Assembly (NCBI GenBank): GCA_025175895.1
Contig: CM046008.1
Span: 25,561,255-25,625,254 of the forward strand
Direction: 5' to 3'
Length of the DNA: 64,000 bases
DNA from: Wurfbainia villosa
Taxonomy: Eukaryota; Streptophyta; Magnoliopsida; Zingiberales; Zingiberaceae
Position numbers and translations under genes: made by a program. Numbering within the stretch: the first letter of the stretch is position 1; every line of letters starts with the position of its first letter. Of the stretch, positions 9,211 to 20,750 are shown one piece after another. Below the pieces are notes generated by a model, which saw only the letters and a program-made list of their open reading frames with translations, had not been told where the DNA came from and made no database searches.

Positions 9211-11578
9211 TGTTGGGATGTATACTGAAAGCGTAGCTCTTTTGTATGAACATCTTTATTTTGAAATAAGAATCACATGATCATTGTTTTCATATTTTTA
9301 TAGTTATGCAAAATTGTCTAATATTTTACATTGTAGATAACATGGTGCTAGGTGTGGCACAGAAGATCATGTTATCAGTCCCTTATAGAATATAAGTAGA
9401 GGCTCACAACCAAGATGGTTTTGGACAAACCATTGGCATGGTTGTAGTGTAGCTTGGTATTGTTTTATCTTGAACATAGAGTTACACTAGTACACCTCGG
9501 TGTATTGAGCAGGACCGATATAGAGGTGATTCAATTTATTGCTGACTACATAATTGAATCGGACCTCGGATATTATGTTCTACATGCTCTTAATCCCGAT
9601 ATAATAATGGGCACATGTACTTAGTATTTATTTCTTTAATTTACCAAAGGGTGAGATTTAGATGGATTAAATCAATATGCCCGGTAAGTTGGGAAATGAT
9701 ATTATTTACATGGTGTGTCGTTGATTATAGGAGGAAACCGTGTCCTATATATTAGGTTGATGATGTCCCCTTGAGGAACTCATAAGGTTCATCATGTAAA
9801 CCTTACAGGTTGACTTAGTCAACATGATGATAAGGTTGAGTGGTACTACTCGAGGAGTTAGATGTTAATTGATTGATGGTTAGTAAATCAATCAATTGAC
9901 GGACATTCGATATCTTAAACACGGGGAGATGGATGTACAAATAATATATGGAGCCCATATTAATTTATGGGGGTTGGTGAGGTAATTCAATGATGATCCT
10001 CTAGTGGAATGGAACATCATTGATGGATCAAGTTTGTGTGGTTCCGATCCATCGGGTGGCCAAGATCCAACTCCTCCTCATGGTCCCTATTGTAGACTAT
10101 TTACACCTCATGAAGTCTAGATCAAATGATGGAAAACAAATCTCTAGATCCGAAGTTGGGATTAAATCCCTAGAACCGACGGTGGAGATTAAATCTCTAG
10201 ATCCGACGGTTGGGATTAAAACCCTAGAACCGACGGTGGAGATTAAATCTCTAGATCCGATGGTTGGGATTAAAACCCTAGAACCGACGATTGAGATTAA
10301 ATCTCTAGATCCGACGGTTGAGATTAAATCTCTAGATCCGACGGTTGAGATTAAATCTCTAGAACCAATGGAGGAGATTAAACCAAGGCCTAAACCTAAC
10401 TCTATATATATGGGCTTAGGCTTGGGCGGCAAAGAAAAAGAGAATGGAAAAACCTAATTGAGACAAGGTAGCTTGGGCGGCAAGAAATAGGAGGAGGTTA
10501 GGGCTGGTTTGGTTCATTGTGTTGGGCGGCAACAAGAAGAACAAGCTTCTTCTTCTTCTTCCCAATGATGGCCGACAACCCTTTTCTCCTCTTTCCTCCT
10601 TGGTTTGGCCGGCGCCCAAGCTTCTCCCTTCCTTCTATGGCTTAGGTTGGAAGGCATTAGGATAGCTTCCCTTGGGCGGCAATCAAGTCCTAGTTGGGAT
10701 AGGATTGGGGTTGGGCGGCTAGGGTTAGAGTTTTGGGATTAGGGTGTGCGGCAACAAGAAGATGAAGATCCTTTTCTTCTTCCTTCTAAGTGTTGGTCGG
10801 CCACTATCCTTGTTCCCTCTACCTTGGCCGGAGCTCAACCTATTCTCCTTCCCTTCATCCTTGGCCGAAAATTAGGAGAGCTTTGTCTAGGGTTTGGGTG
10901 GCAACAAGGAGGAGGATTGTTTTCCTTTCCTTTCTCCAAGTGTTGGCCGGCGCCCATACCCTTGGTGTTTCTCTTTTGGTTGGTTTCCATACTCCATTAT
11001 ATCTTCCTTGGCTTGGTGGCCGGTTCTAGAAAGGAAGATGAGTTTTGTTTTAGGATCTTCCTTTGTTCCTAGTGATCAAGGAAAGGAAGATTGGTGATCT
11101 AGGAGGCTTCAACTTTTGGTAGATCGTCGCCCACACGACGTCCAAAAGGAGGGAGGACAGACAATAGAAGATCAAGAGGTATAACAAGAGGTATAATCTT
11201 GTTTATTTTTAATAATGTTCTTTTGTATTATGTTTATAATTGCTTTACAATTATATGCATGTTTTGTGTGGATGCTTACTTTATGTATGTGTTGATTATA
11301 CTAGTTTACATTTGTATGTATTTGTATAATCATGGACCCCGAAGATAAACATAAAAACCAGCGATCCATCCGTCGTCTCTTCCACGGCTAACCGACTAGA
11401 AGAGTTGTGTTGCTTGAACAACTAGTTTGTTCAAGCGATCGCTCAAGTCGTTAGCACGACGATGAATTGGTTGTGCTTAGGAAACTCATCCCATCCGGAT
11501 TAGTTTTCATTTGTTAAAAATTTTAATCCGGGGATATGGGAGCCGATGAGCATTCCGAGGAATAGCACGATTGCAACA
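9211..11578 (+). mobile_element. Solo LTR of a Ty1/copia element (in LTR-B)
   Basis: This is the same insertion as 1553-3946 at the same site, with AAAAT target duplications at 9206-9210 and 11579-11583. It is 2368 bp, with one minisatellite unit and a short G/C-rich stretch fewer than the first copy. An identical site and flanks show that one insertion was duplicated with the host LTR. Confidence 0.9.
10138..10390. repeat. 27-bp minisatellite inside the second solo LTR
   Basis: This is the counterpart of 2480-2735, with about nine units, one carrying a short internal deletion near 10152. Confidence 0.85.
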
Positions 11579-11583
11579 AAAAT

Positions 11584-11905
11584 TTCCTTAGAAGCATTTT
11601 CATGCAACCCTAGCCCAAAAACATTGGTTGGCCGAAACATGTAGGGGCACAAAGCTTGGGTTTTTGTCACCTAAAAATTCCTACATGAAGCATACAACCT
11701 ATAAAAATTCCCTTAGAAGCATTTTCATGCAACCCTAGCCCAAAAACCTTGGTTGGCCGAAACTTGTAGGGGCACAAAGCTTGGATTTTTGTCACCTAAA
11801 AATTCCTACATGAAGCATACAACCTATCAAAATTTCCTTAGAAGCATTTTCTTGCAACCCTAGCCCAAAAACCTTGGTTGGCCGAAACTTGTAGGGTATC
11901 AAGCA
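11584..11905. repeat. About 125-bp tandem repeat (LTR-B, second part)
   Basis: Three diverged units with ACCCTAGCCC and TTGGCCGAAAC cores match 3952-4260. Confidence 0.85.
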
Positions 11906-12212
11906 TCATATTCTTTCATGTATCATGTCCTACAAAAACAAATATACTGCAGGTGAGGGAATCTTACTTCCTTCGCTTGGTTTTTAGTTTGAAGATGACC
12001 TAATGGAAGCCAAACCTAGCCTTCTTCTTGCTTGGATGAATTTCAGAAAATGGAAAGGGAGAAGGTAGGTTTCGGTGAGGAGGAAGAAGAGAAGAGGGAG
12101 AAGTGGCCTTTCTCTTGTCCCTTCATTCCCTATTTATTCTCTTGAAGTGTCCCTTAGCCTCCCTTACCCTTAACTAACATTTCCCTTATTTTTCTACTAA
12201 TAACATCTCATT

Positions 12213-12290
12213 GGGCTTCTGGTTAGTGGATGCATCTATAGGGCTTGGCTATCTCTAGAGGTTTGGGGTTCAATTCCTAAGCCTTGCATC
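12213..12290 (+). other. tRNA-like module 1 (LTR-B)
   Basis: The B-box GGTTCAATTCC is at 12267-12277. This is the same module as at 4589 and is not a folded tRNA. Confidence 0.45.
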
Positions 12291-12604
12291 CTTTTTGGCT
12301 CATTTTCTTTTATTTTTGAAAGAGCCCACATAAAGCCCATTATAATCATACAAAAATTATTATAAAATTTCTAGAGCTTGGGATGAAAAGGGAGGAAAGG
12401 GAAATGGGGAATTCGGCCAAGGATGAGGAAGAAGGAGAATGAAGAAGGAAAGTGGGGTTTTACTTCCTCTCTTTTCTTAATTCTCCTCTTTAATACCTAG
12501 GGAATGAACACTCTCCATCCTTTCATGGGAGGGGATGAACCAACTCCTCATCTTCCCATCTATATTCTTTGTATATTCTTTATATATCTTATCAATGAAT
12601 TATC

Positions 12605-12670
12605 CTAGGGTCTAGTGGTGTCAAGGCTACCTCCCTATTAGGAGGTTCATGGTTCAAATCCTACCTATAA
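12605..12670 (+). other. tRNA-like module 2 (LTR-B)
   Basis: The A-box-like TCTAGTGG at 12611, the anticodon-arm-like stem-loop, and the B-box GGTTCAAATCC at 12651-12661 are all conserved with LTR-A and LTR-C. Confidence 0.5.
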
Positions 12671-12802
12671 CCATCGTTTATTTTATTTTATTCTAAACCT
12701 TTTATGGCCTTAAAACCTATATAATTACTTGGCATAGTTTAGAATTTTACGGGCGTTACAATCCTTCATACCTATAAAAGTTTCATCCTCGAAACTTAGA
12801 AC

Positions 12803-13720
12803 AACTCCCGATACTTTTATTTCATGTCATCCTCGCGTTCCTAAGTTGGTTCTTCAAACTTTTTATTTTGCCATATGACTTTCACTAAGGGTACTTCTTT
12901 GGTTCTCTATTTCTCGATTTCTCGATCTATTATCTGAATAGATCGACTTTCACAACTTAAATATTCTTGAACTTGTACCGTTTGTGGCTCGATCACATGG
13001 TCTTACGGACTCTATGCAATCTGATCACCTCCTCAACAAACAACTGAGCTAGTTGTTCCATTGAGTATGATACTTGATTGCCAAAATTCACATTTTGAGA
13101 ATTTTGCATACAGCTGCTTTTTCTGAAGAATCTGCAACACCGTATTCAGGTGTTCGACGTGCTCTTCTTGGGTTCTCGATTATATCAGTATATCGTCGAT
13201 GAAGACAATCACAAATTTGTCAAGAGATGTCAAGAAGACTCGATTCATCAGATCCATAAACCTCGCAGGTGCATTCGTCACTCCGAAAGGCGTAACTATG
13301 AACTCATAATGTCTGTATCTTGTTCGAAAAGCCATCTTCGGTCAAGTTTATCTAAGCTTTTGAATCATGGGGGTTGGCTAGCGTACACCTCTTCTTTAAT
13401 AAGTCCATTTAAAAACGCTGACTTGACATCCATTTGACATAACTTAAATCCTCAATGTGCAGCGTAGGCTAACAACATTCAGTTGGATTCTAGTCTAGCT
13501 ACGGGGGCATAGGTTTCATCGTAATCTAATCCTTCGACTTGACTAAAACCCTTGGCGACTAACCTTGCTTTATTTCTAACTACTGGTTTCCTCGCTGGTT
13601 CATTAAAGCATTTATTACTTGTTGTTGTTTTGTGACTTGACGTTGTAGCTCGGTAACCACATGCATCAAATCTGGTGGGGGTGCTGATTCCTTCCCTCTA
13701 TTACTACGTCTCCCATCCAT
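12803..13720 (-). pseudogene. Chimeric gag / copia RT / gypsy RT / integrase-chromodomain remnant (copy B)
   Basis: In minus-strand order the segment holds a gag-like start (13720 to about 13590), a Ty1/copia RT piece (about 13588-13334), a Ty3/gypsy RT piece with FIDDILI (about 13332-13090), an integrase scrap (near 13060-13026) and a chromodomain (12994-12803). Junctions fall at the same places as in 5169-6086, so the chimera formed before the array was duplicated. Frames change at each junction and stops interrupt each part. Confidence 0.8.
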
Positions 13721-13878
13721 GTTATCTAAGTGATAAATAAATAATTAAGGTATTATTATAATTTCTACTCATATACATGCATCTAAACATTTCCTTATCA
13801 TGAACAAGGTAAGGTATCCTTTCTAGTTGTATTTCTAGGTTAGAAGCATGTTTCCATCATATAAAGTATGGTAAGGTA

Positions 13879-14110
13879 TCATTACTATCTACGTCACAAG
13901 TGTGATTCCATTCTACTAAAACATGATGAGGTATTATTTCTATCTAAGTCACAAATGTGATTCCATTCTACTAAAACATGATGAGGTATTATTTCTATCT
14001 AAGTCACAAGTGTGATTCCATTCTACTAAAACATGATGAGGTATTATTTCTATCTAAGTCACAAGTGTGATTCCATTCTACTAAAACATGATGAGATATT
14101 ATTTCTATCT
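13879..14110. repeat. 55-bp minisatellite, four units (copy B)
   Basis: The units lie at 13895, 13950, 14005 and 14060 by the CACAA(G/A)TGTG key, with a 55-bp period. Confidence 0.9.
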
Positions 14111-14218
14111 AGATAGAAGACATTCTTCATTATAAAAGAAATTTAGGTAGGCATAAAGTTACTTACTTGGAAACAGCAGGATGGAGGCTTGATATGTGAT
14201 AGTGGAAAGGTGAACCCT

Positions 14219-14231
14219 GCTCTGATACCAA
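14219..14231 (-). other. Primer-binding site, initiator Met tRNA type (copy B)
   Basis: The minus strand reads TTGGTATCAGAGC next to the start of LTR-C, as at 6585-6597. Confidence 0.8.
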
Positions 14232-14936
14232 CCTGTAACGCCCGCCCTTATCTGCTCTCAGGGCGGCGCTACTTTTTTTTTTTATAACATAACATATATG
14301 GATCATTTCACCATTTACATACTTAAACATGTTATCATGGCTTAAACCTTCTTTTATACATGCATCCCATATCATATTCATAATTAGCATGTTAACATAT
14401 CTTATCTCATTTTATAACATGCATAACATAAAGATTCATTCATGAGTTCTAACATATCAAACTTTCTTAAGTAATTGAACAGTATCATAACTAAGCAACA
14501 TCCAACATGGTACTAATAAATCACAAGTCTTATAAGCGGAAGCAATGTCTTAAGTTATTCATTGAGCATATAAATATAAGCAGATAGTAATAGGGTCTTT
14601 TTCCACCATGCCACTATCACACACACTTGGCCCCTCCTGCTACTTCCTCTAGTTCATGTTTCCTGTATCTGCAGTATATGGACAACATAAACTATAAGCA
14701 TATAGCTTAGTAAGATTCTTGCCTACTCACAAAAGCCACAACTTCATCAAACAATTAGAAGACATGAGCATACTAGCATAAGTATTTCATAACCACACTA
14801 ATCATCAACATACCCACGTAATAAAACATAAGCATGGCATGAGATTTACATAAGCATGCTAAACATAATTAAATCTAAGCATGGCATAAATTAAACATAA
14901 GCATTCATGACATCATCAATCCTAAACATGCATAAA

Positions 14937-15400
14937 GGACATAATCATAAGCATTCTTAAACTTGAACATAAGCATTCATAATTTCATAAATCCTAATCA
15001 TGCATCAAGGACATAATCATAAGCATTCTTAAACTTGAACATAAGCATTCACAATTTCATAAATCCTAAACATGCATCAAGGACATAATCATAAGCATTC
15101 TTAAACTTGAACATAAGCATTCATAATTTCATAAATCCTAAACATGCATCAAGGACATAATCATAAGCATTCTTAAACTTGAACATAAGCATTCATAATT
15201 TCATAAATCCTAAACATGCATCAAGGACATAATCATAAGCATTCTTAAACTTGAACATACGCATTCATAATTTCATAAATCCTAAACATGCATCAAGGAC
15301 ATAGTCATAAGCATTCACAATTTCATAAATCCTAAACATGCATCAAGGACATAATCATAAGCATTCTTAAACTTGAACATAAGCATTCATAATTTCATAC
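14937..15400. repeat. 72-bp tandem array (LTR-C)
   Basis: Period 72 bp from 14937. One unit near 15300 lost about half its length, so the array is shorter than in LTR-B. Confidence 0.9.
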
Positions 15401-15899
15401 AAGTCCTTTCTTTTCAAAACATATACATATAGGTACTTCAACATAATCATAACTTGAATGGGGGGCCCTAGGTTAAGTACCACATAATGCGCGTTCCCTA
15501 ATAGGCTGGGGTAGCGAGCCACCAGACCTACTTGAGCAAGACCTCTTACATCTTACCAGGGCAAGACCTCTTACATCTTCTTATGTCCCTTTGGATTTGA
15601 TTAACGACCACCTAACGGGTCGGGTACTTAACCTCTTACAAAGTAAAATACTTAATTCCTTTCTTTCTTGTCATATCATAAAGAATGCTCTTAATCCCCA
15701 ACATAAAAAGAGAAGCATCTCCGTCTTATCTTATCATAAGGAGAGCTTTTAATCCCTACTTAAAAAGGGAAGCATCTCCGTCTTATCTTATCATAAAGAG
15801 AGCTCTTAATCCCAATATAAAGAAGGGAAGCATCTTTTTAGACATGTCATAGCATATATGCATTCATAACTTAAGAATACCCTAAAGGGGTCTTAAAGC

Positions 15900-16430
15900 A
15901 TAATCATGTTCATCACATAAGCATATTAAAATCATCAACTTGTTCATCATATAGGCACATTTCATGGCATATTAAATCATAAACATATTCATCACATAGG
16001 CATAATTCATGACATATTAAAATCATAGACATGTTCATCACATAGGCATATTAAAATCAGAAACATGGTCATCACATAGGCATAATCCATGGCATATTAA
16101 AATCATAAACATATTCATCACATAGGCATAATTCATGACATATTAAAATCATAGACATGTTCATCACATAGGCATATTAAAATCAGAAACATGGTCATCA
16201 CATAGGCATAATCCATGGCATATTAAAATCATAAACATATTCATCACATAGGCATAATTCATGACATATTAAAATCATAGACATGTTCATCACATAGGCA
16301 TATTAAAATCAGAAACATGGTCATAACATAGGCATAATTCATGGCATATTAAAATCATAAACATGTTCATCGCATAGGCATATTTCATTACATGTGAAAA
16401 TCATAAACATGTTCATCACATAGGCATACA
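15900..16430. repeat. 126-bp higher-order tandem repeat (LTR-C)
   Basis: This is the same three-part unit as at 610-1170 and 8285-8825, with CATCACATAGGCATA as the sub-unit key. Confidence 0.85.
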
Positions 16431-16447
16431 ACATATCCTAATTTCCT

Positions 16448-17130
16448 AAGGGGTGTTTTCATGCAACCCTAGCCCTAAAACCATTGTTGGCCGAAACTTG
16501 GAGGGTACCAAAATTTTATTTTTGGTTACATAAATTCATACATGAAGGCATACCACATAACATAACTTCATAAGGGGTGTTTTCATGAAACCCTAGCCCT
16601 AAAACCAATGTTGGCCGAAACTTTTAGGGTACCAAAATTTTATTTTTGGTTACATAAATTCACACATGAAGGCATACAACATAACATAAGTTCATAAGGG
16701 GTGTTTTCATGAAACTCTAGCCCAAAAACCTTGGTTGGCCGAAACATGTAGGGGGCACAAAGCTTGGGTTTTTGTCACCTTCCTACATGAAGCATACAAC
16801 CTATAAAAATTTCCTTAGAAGCATTTTCATGCAACCCTAGCCCAAAAACCTTGGTTGGACGAAACATGTAGGGGCACAAAGCTTGGGTTTTTGTCACCTA
16901 AAAATTCCTACATGAAGCATACAACCTATAAAAATTTCCTTAGAAGCATTTTCATGCAACCCTAGCCCAAAAACCTTGGTTGGCCGAAACTAGTAGGGAC
17001 ACAAAGCTTGGATTTTTGTCACCTAAAAATTCCTACATGAAGCATACAACCTATCAAAATTTCTTTAGAAGCATTTTCTTGCAACCCTAGCCCAAAAACC
17101 TTGGTTGGCCGAAACTTGTAGGGTATCAAG
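16448..17130. repeat. Uninterrupted 124/125-bp tandem array (LTR-C)
   Basis: About six units run on with no insertion, showing the ancestral arrangement of the array that the solo LTR splits in LTR-A and LTR-B. Confidence 0.85.
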
Positions 17131-17450
17131 CATCATATTCTTTCATGTATAATGTCCTACAAAAACAAATATATTGCAGGTGAGGGAATCTTACTTCCTT
17201 CGCTTGGCTTTTAGTTTGAAGATGACCTAATGGAAGCCAAACCTAGCCTTCTTCTTGCTTGGATGAATTTCAGAAAATGGAAAGGGAGAAGGTAGGTTTC
17301 GGTGAGGAGGAAGAAGAGAAGAGGGAGAAGTGGAGAAGTGGCCTTTCTCTTGTCCCTTCATTCCCTATTTATTCTCTTGAAGTGTCCCTTAGCCTCCCTT
17401 ACCCTTTATATTCTTTGTATATTCTTTATATATCTTATCCATGAATTATC

Positions 17451-17515
17451 CTAGGGTCTAGTGGTGTCAAGGCTACCTCCCTATTAGGAGGTTCATGGTT
17501 CAAATCCTACCTATA
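17451..17515 (+). other. tRNA-like module 2 (LTR-C)
   Basis: A-box-like TCTAGTGG at 17457 and B-box GGTTCAAATCC at 17497-17507, identical to the other two LTRs in the key positions. Confidence 0.5.
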
Positions 17516-17606
17516 ACCATCATTTATTTATTTTTATTCTAAACCTTTTATTGCCTTAAAACCTATATAATTACTTGGCATAGTTTAGAATTTTACGGGC
17601 GTTACA

Positions 17607-18373
17607 GTGGCCTTGGTAGTTGACTGTCAACTTTGGGCGATCGACTGGCCTTGAGCAGTCGACTACCATAAAGGGCAGTTGACTGATGGTCTTGGTCGTG
17701 AGCATAGAACTCTTGATAGCCGATTGATCAGTTGGCTACGAGGTTGGCAGATAACTGATGGTAATTGCAGTCGACTGCAGTGTATCCGTGTGCTTGAATG
17801 CCAATGTGGATTAAGCCATTGTGGGACAATGACTACAAGGGCAGTCGACTGGGGCCTTATGGCAGTCTACTTCAAGGTGCGAAATCAACTCGATGTAGGT
17901 TATAAAAGGAGCTCAAGTTGGAAGATTTTACAGTAACTTTTGGGTAGATTTTGAAGGGGAATTACTGCTGCATTCCAGACCTTCAATAGCAAACCAAAGC
18001 AAGCAACAAGCAAGAGTTCAAAGCATTTGTTGTAATGTTTTCCTTACATATTTCATTATTGTCTTTGTATTTGCTTGTACTTTTTGTATTATATTTGTAA
18101 TTGCTTGTAGAAGGTTTCTCCACCTTCGATGTGTTGTCGAGAAGGAGATTTTGTAGTGGTGTGTGCATCACTAGTGCTCAACTCGTGGAGTAGGAACCTT
18201 AAGGTTCATAACCATGTTATATTTGTGTGTTGTGATTGTGCATTCGTATTCGTATTCGTATTTAATTGTATTCCACTACGGTAACCAAATTGTAGATACA
18301 AACGAATGAATTCCATCGAACAACGCACACAGGATATTCTACCCCCTTCTAGCTGGGCCATGATCTCCCAACA
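17607..18373 (+). repeat. Sirevirus-type copia LTR fragment
   Basis: The segment ends with a pyrimidine-rich ACCCCCTTCTAGCTGGGCC and TCTCCCAACA, the style of Sirevirus LTR 3' ends (compare element D at 38670-38690). It has a TATA box at 17901 and a cluster of quasi-palindromic CAGTCGACTG sites at 17615-17850. No matching target duplication is seen at its edges (TACAG versus CCTGC). It joins the chromovirus LTR on the left and decayed element E on the right, so it is probably a fragment rather than a clean solo LTR. No coding region is convincing. Confidence 0.6.
17901..17908 (+). promoter_or_regulatory. TATA box of the Sirevirus-type LTR
   Basis: TATAAAAGG follows the palindrome cluster and precedes a sequence rich in CAAGCAA and TTGTAATTG, fitting a U3/R transition. 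Support is motif and position only. Confidence 0.5.
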
Positions 18374-18559
18374 CCTGCTACAACTAAGAACATTATCTCA
18401 ATTTTTTGTTTGGACAAGAGAGGTATCTCATTTATAATAAAGGACAAAAGTTTTTATTTTTATTTGAATCTAATATTCTATTGTAGTGCACATATGGTAA
18501 ATGGACTCTATGTTCTAGATTTTGATAACCCAATCTATAACATAAATACTAAATAGTTC

Positions 18560-19505
18560 AAATCTAATAATCTGAATCAAACATATCTCTGACATTGTCC
18601 CTTGGGTCATATAAATGAGAGTCGCATATCACAACTCCATAAGGATGGACTTTTGGACTCATTTGATTTTGAATCATATAAGGTATGTGAATCTTGTCTA
18701 CTAGGCAAGATGACAAAGGCTCCTTTTAGTAGATATAGCGAGAGAGCTAATGATTTGTTAGGACTCATACATACTGATGTTTGTGGCCCTTTCAAAGTAA
18801 CAAGTAGAGGAGGCTATCAGTACTTCATTACATTTACTAATGATTTCAATAGATATGACTCTGTGTATATTATGAAACACAAATCTGAATCCTTTGAAAA
18901 GTTTAAAAAATTCAAGAATGAAGTACAAAACCAACTTGGTAAGAGTATTAAGATGCTTCGAGATTAAGGTGGGGAATACCTTAGCCAAGAGTTTCATGAC
19001 CATTTAGTTGAATTTGGTATAATATCTAAACTAACTCCACCTGGAAAACCACAGTGGAATGGTGTATCAAAAAGGAGAAATCATACTTTATTAGATATGG
19101 TATGATCAATGATGAGTCAGACATACTTCCTTCTTCCTTCTGGGAATATGCTTTAGAGACCGCTACTTTTACTCTTAACCGTGTTCCATCTAAGGCAATC
19201 ATAAAGATACCATATACGATATGGACTCGGAAGAGTCCCAAGATATCTTTTATGAAGATTTGGGGTTGTGAGGCTTACATTAGACGACAAGTCTCAGATA
19301 AATTTGGACCCAAATCAGATAAGTGCTATTTTGTTGGATATCCCAAGGAAACTAAGGGATATTACTTTTATAGTCCCAGACAAGGCAAAGTGTTTGTTGC
19401 AAGAAATGGTATTTTTTTGGAAAGAGAATTTATTTCTAAAGGAATTAGTGGGAGTAAAGTTGATCTTGAAAAAATTCGAGATACACAAGATAGCCCTGAA
19501 GCCTA
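18560..19505 (+). pseudogene. Copia integrase remnant (element E)
   Basis: The reading GHINESRISQLHKDGLL, CESCLLGKM, then HTDVCGPF and FTNDFNRYDSVYIM matches the copia integrase zinc-binding region and catalytic core. The first Asp (TDVCGPF) is present. A stop follows KMLRD near 18964 and a frame change separates the two longer open pieces (18602-18967 and 19054-19506). The second piece retains SFWEYALETATFTLN, YTIWTRKSPK and VGYPKETKGYYFYSP. It cannot encode a whole integrase. Confidence 0.8.
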
Positions 19506-19715
19506 ATGGAAATCGAATAGGCACCCCAAGGTGGTGAAGATTATGAATCTATAACATTGCATAAAGTTTGGCATAACCTATTCGAGTAGACCATGCTCTG
19601 TGCAAATCTGATAGGATATGTCATCAACCTAAGAGATATTATTTTCTCTTGTGTGACCATGGTGATGTAATTCTTGTTGATTTCAATGAGCCTACAACCT
19701 ATCGAGAAGCTATAA

Positions 19716-20750
19716 TGAGCCCAGATTCAGAGAAATGGCTAAAGGTCATGAGGTCCTAAATGGAATCCATGTACACTGACCAAGTATGGACTTTGGTTGA
19801 TCCACCTGAAGGGGTCAAACCCATTAGGTGCAAAGTGGATCTTTAAAAGAAAGACTAACATGGATGGTCATATGCATACCTATAAAGGGTGATTGGTAGC
19901 TAAAGGATTCAAGAAGATTCATGGTATTGACTATAATGAAACCTTTTCACCAATTGCGATGCTTAAATCTATTCAGATCATGCTTGTTGTTGTTGCTTAC
20001 CATGATTATGAAATCTGGTAGATGGATGTCAAAATTACATTTCTTAATGGAAATCTACTTGTGGATGTGTACATGACACAACCTGAGGGTTTTGTAGATC
20101 CAAAGGATGCTGGAAAGGTTTGTAAGTTACATAGGTCCATTTATGGTTTCGATTCGATGATGAGTTCAAAAGGTTTGGTTCCATAAAGAACGAAGATGAA
20201 CCTTGTGTCTACAAGAGGGTTAGTGGGAGCATAGTCATTTTCTTGTCTTGTATGTAGATAACATACTACTCATTGGAAATGATATCCCTAAGCTACAATC
20301 TGTGAAGACTTGGATTGGGAATTGTTTCTCAATGAAAGACTTAGGAGAAGCAACCTACATATTGGGAATCAAGATCTATAGAGATAGATCTAAGAGACTG
20401 CTTGGCCTAAGTTAGAATACATATATTAACAAGGTGCTTAATCGTTTTCCTATGTAGAATTCCAAGAAGGGATTCCTGTTGATGTCACATGGTGTAAGCC
20501 TTTCGAAGGCTCAATGCCCCTCTTCTAAGGAAGAAAGGGATCGCATGGATTAGATTCTTATGCATTTGTTATAGGGTCTATCATGTACGCCATGTTGTAT
20601 ACTCGCCCTAACATCTCATATGCGTTAAGCATGATGAGCAGATACCAGTCAGATCCAGGTGAAGGTCATTGGACAACAGTCAAGAATATTCTTAAGTACT
20701 TGAGAAGAAAAAAAGATTATTTCTTGATATTTGAGGTGATGAGGAGCTCG
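19716..20750 (+). pseudogene. Copia reverse transcriptase remnant (element E)
   Basis: Signatures run in order: MESMYTDQVWTLVDPPEGV, GIDYNETF-like text near 19925, QMDVK..FLNG near 20025-20050, VYMTQPEGF near 20068, and CFSMKDLGEATYILGIK near 20325-20370. The catalytic site near 20250 reads YVDN instead of YVDD. Several frameshifts and stops are present. The equivalent region in B (48187-48951) is far better preserved. Confidence 0.8.

Larger units (their letters stand above)
6600..12760 (-). repeat. LTR-B of the chromovirus array (complete, with nested solo LTR)
   Basis: This complete LTR runs from TGTAACGCCC at 6600 to GGGCGTTACA at 12760. It is 6161 bp, of which 2373 bp are the nested solo LTR and its duplicated target. 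Its content matches LTR-A nearly base for base. No genes are seen. Confidence 0.85.
12761..14233 (-). mobile_element. Internal region B of the array (chimeric, non-autonomous)
   Basis: This is a 1473-bp near copy of 5127-6599 with scattered substitutions. The primer site is at 14231-14219, the 55-bp minisatellite at 13879-14110, the gag start at 13720, and the patchwork pol below it. No independent changes restore a reading frame. Confidence 0.8.
1..17606 (-). mobile_element. Tandem LTR-int-LTR-int-LTR array of a non-autonomous Tekay-like chromovirus
   Basis: Three LTR copies (1-5126, 6600-12760, 14234-17606) alternate with two internal regions (5127-6599, 12761-14233). The repeat period is about 7.63-7.66 kb. 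Complete LTRs start TGTAACGCCC and end GGGCGTTACA, an inverted 10-mer. Next to the start of LTR-B and LTR-C is a minus-strand primer site TTGGTATCAGAGC. Next to the end of LTR-A and LTR-B is the minus-strand text for a chromovirus pol C-terminus. The order on the minus strand is therefore 5' LTR (C), internal, LTR (B), internal, LTR (A). Arrays like this are expected from unequal crossing-over between the LTRs of one element. The left edge lies outside the window. Confidence 0.8.
14234..17606 (-). repeat. LTR-C of the chromovirus array (5' LTR, no solo LTR)
   Basis: The LTR runs TGTAACGCCC to GGGCGTTACA, 3373 bp. It lacks the solo LTR: the empty site reads CTATAAAAATTTCC near 16805. It also has a deletion of about 380 bp near 17406 that removes tRNA-like module 1. 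Sub-repeats are the 72-bp array (14937-15400, one unit shortened), the 58-bp array (15687-15840), the 126-bp array (15900-16430) and the 124/125-bp array (16448-17130). Confidence 0.85.

Noticed and set aside
17259..17444. Short open frame with Glu/Lys run
   Set aside because: It is part of LTR-C, present only because of the local deletion near 17406; no domain.
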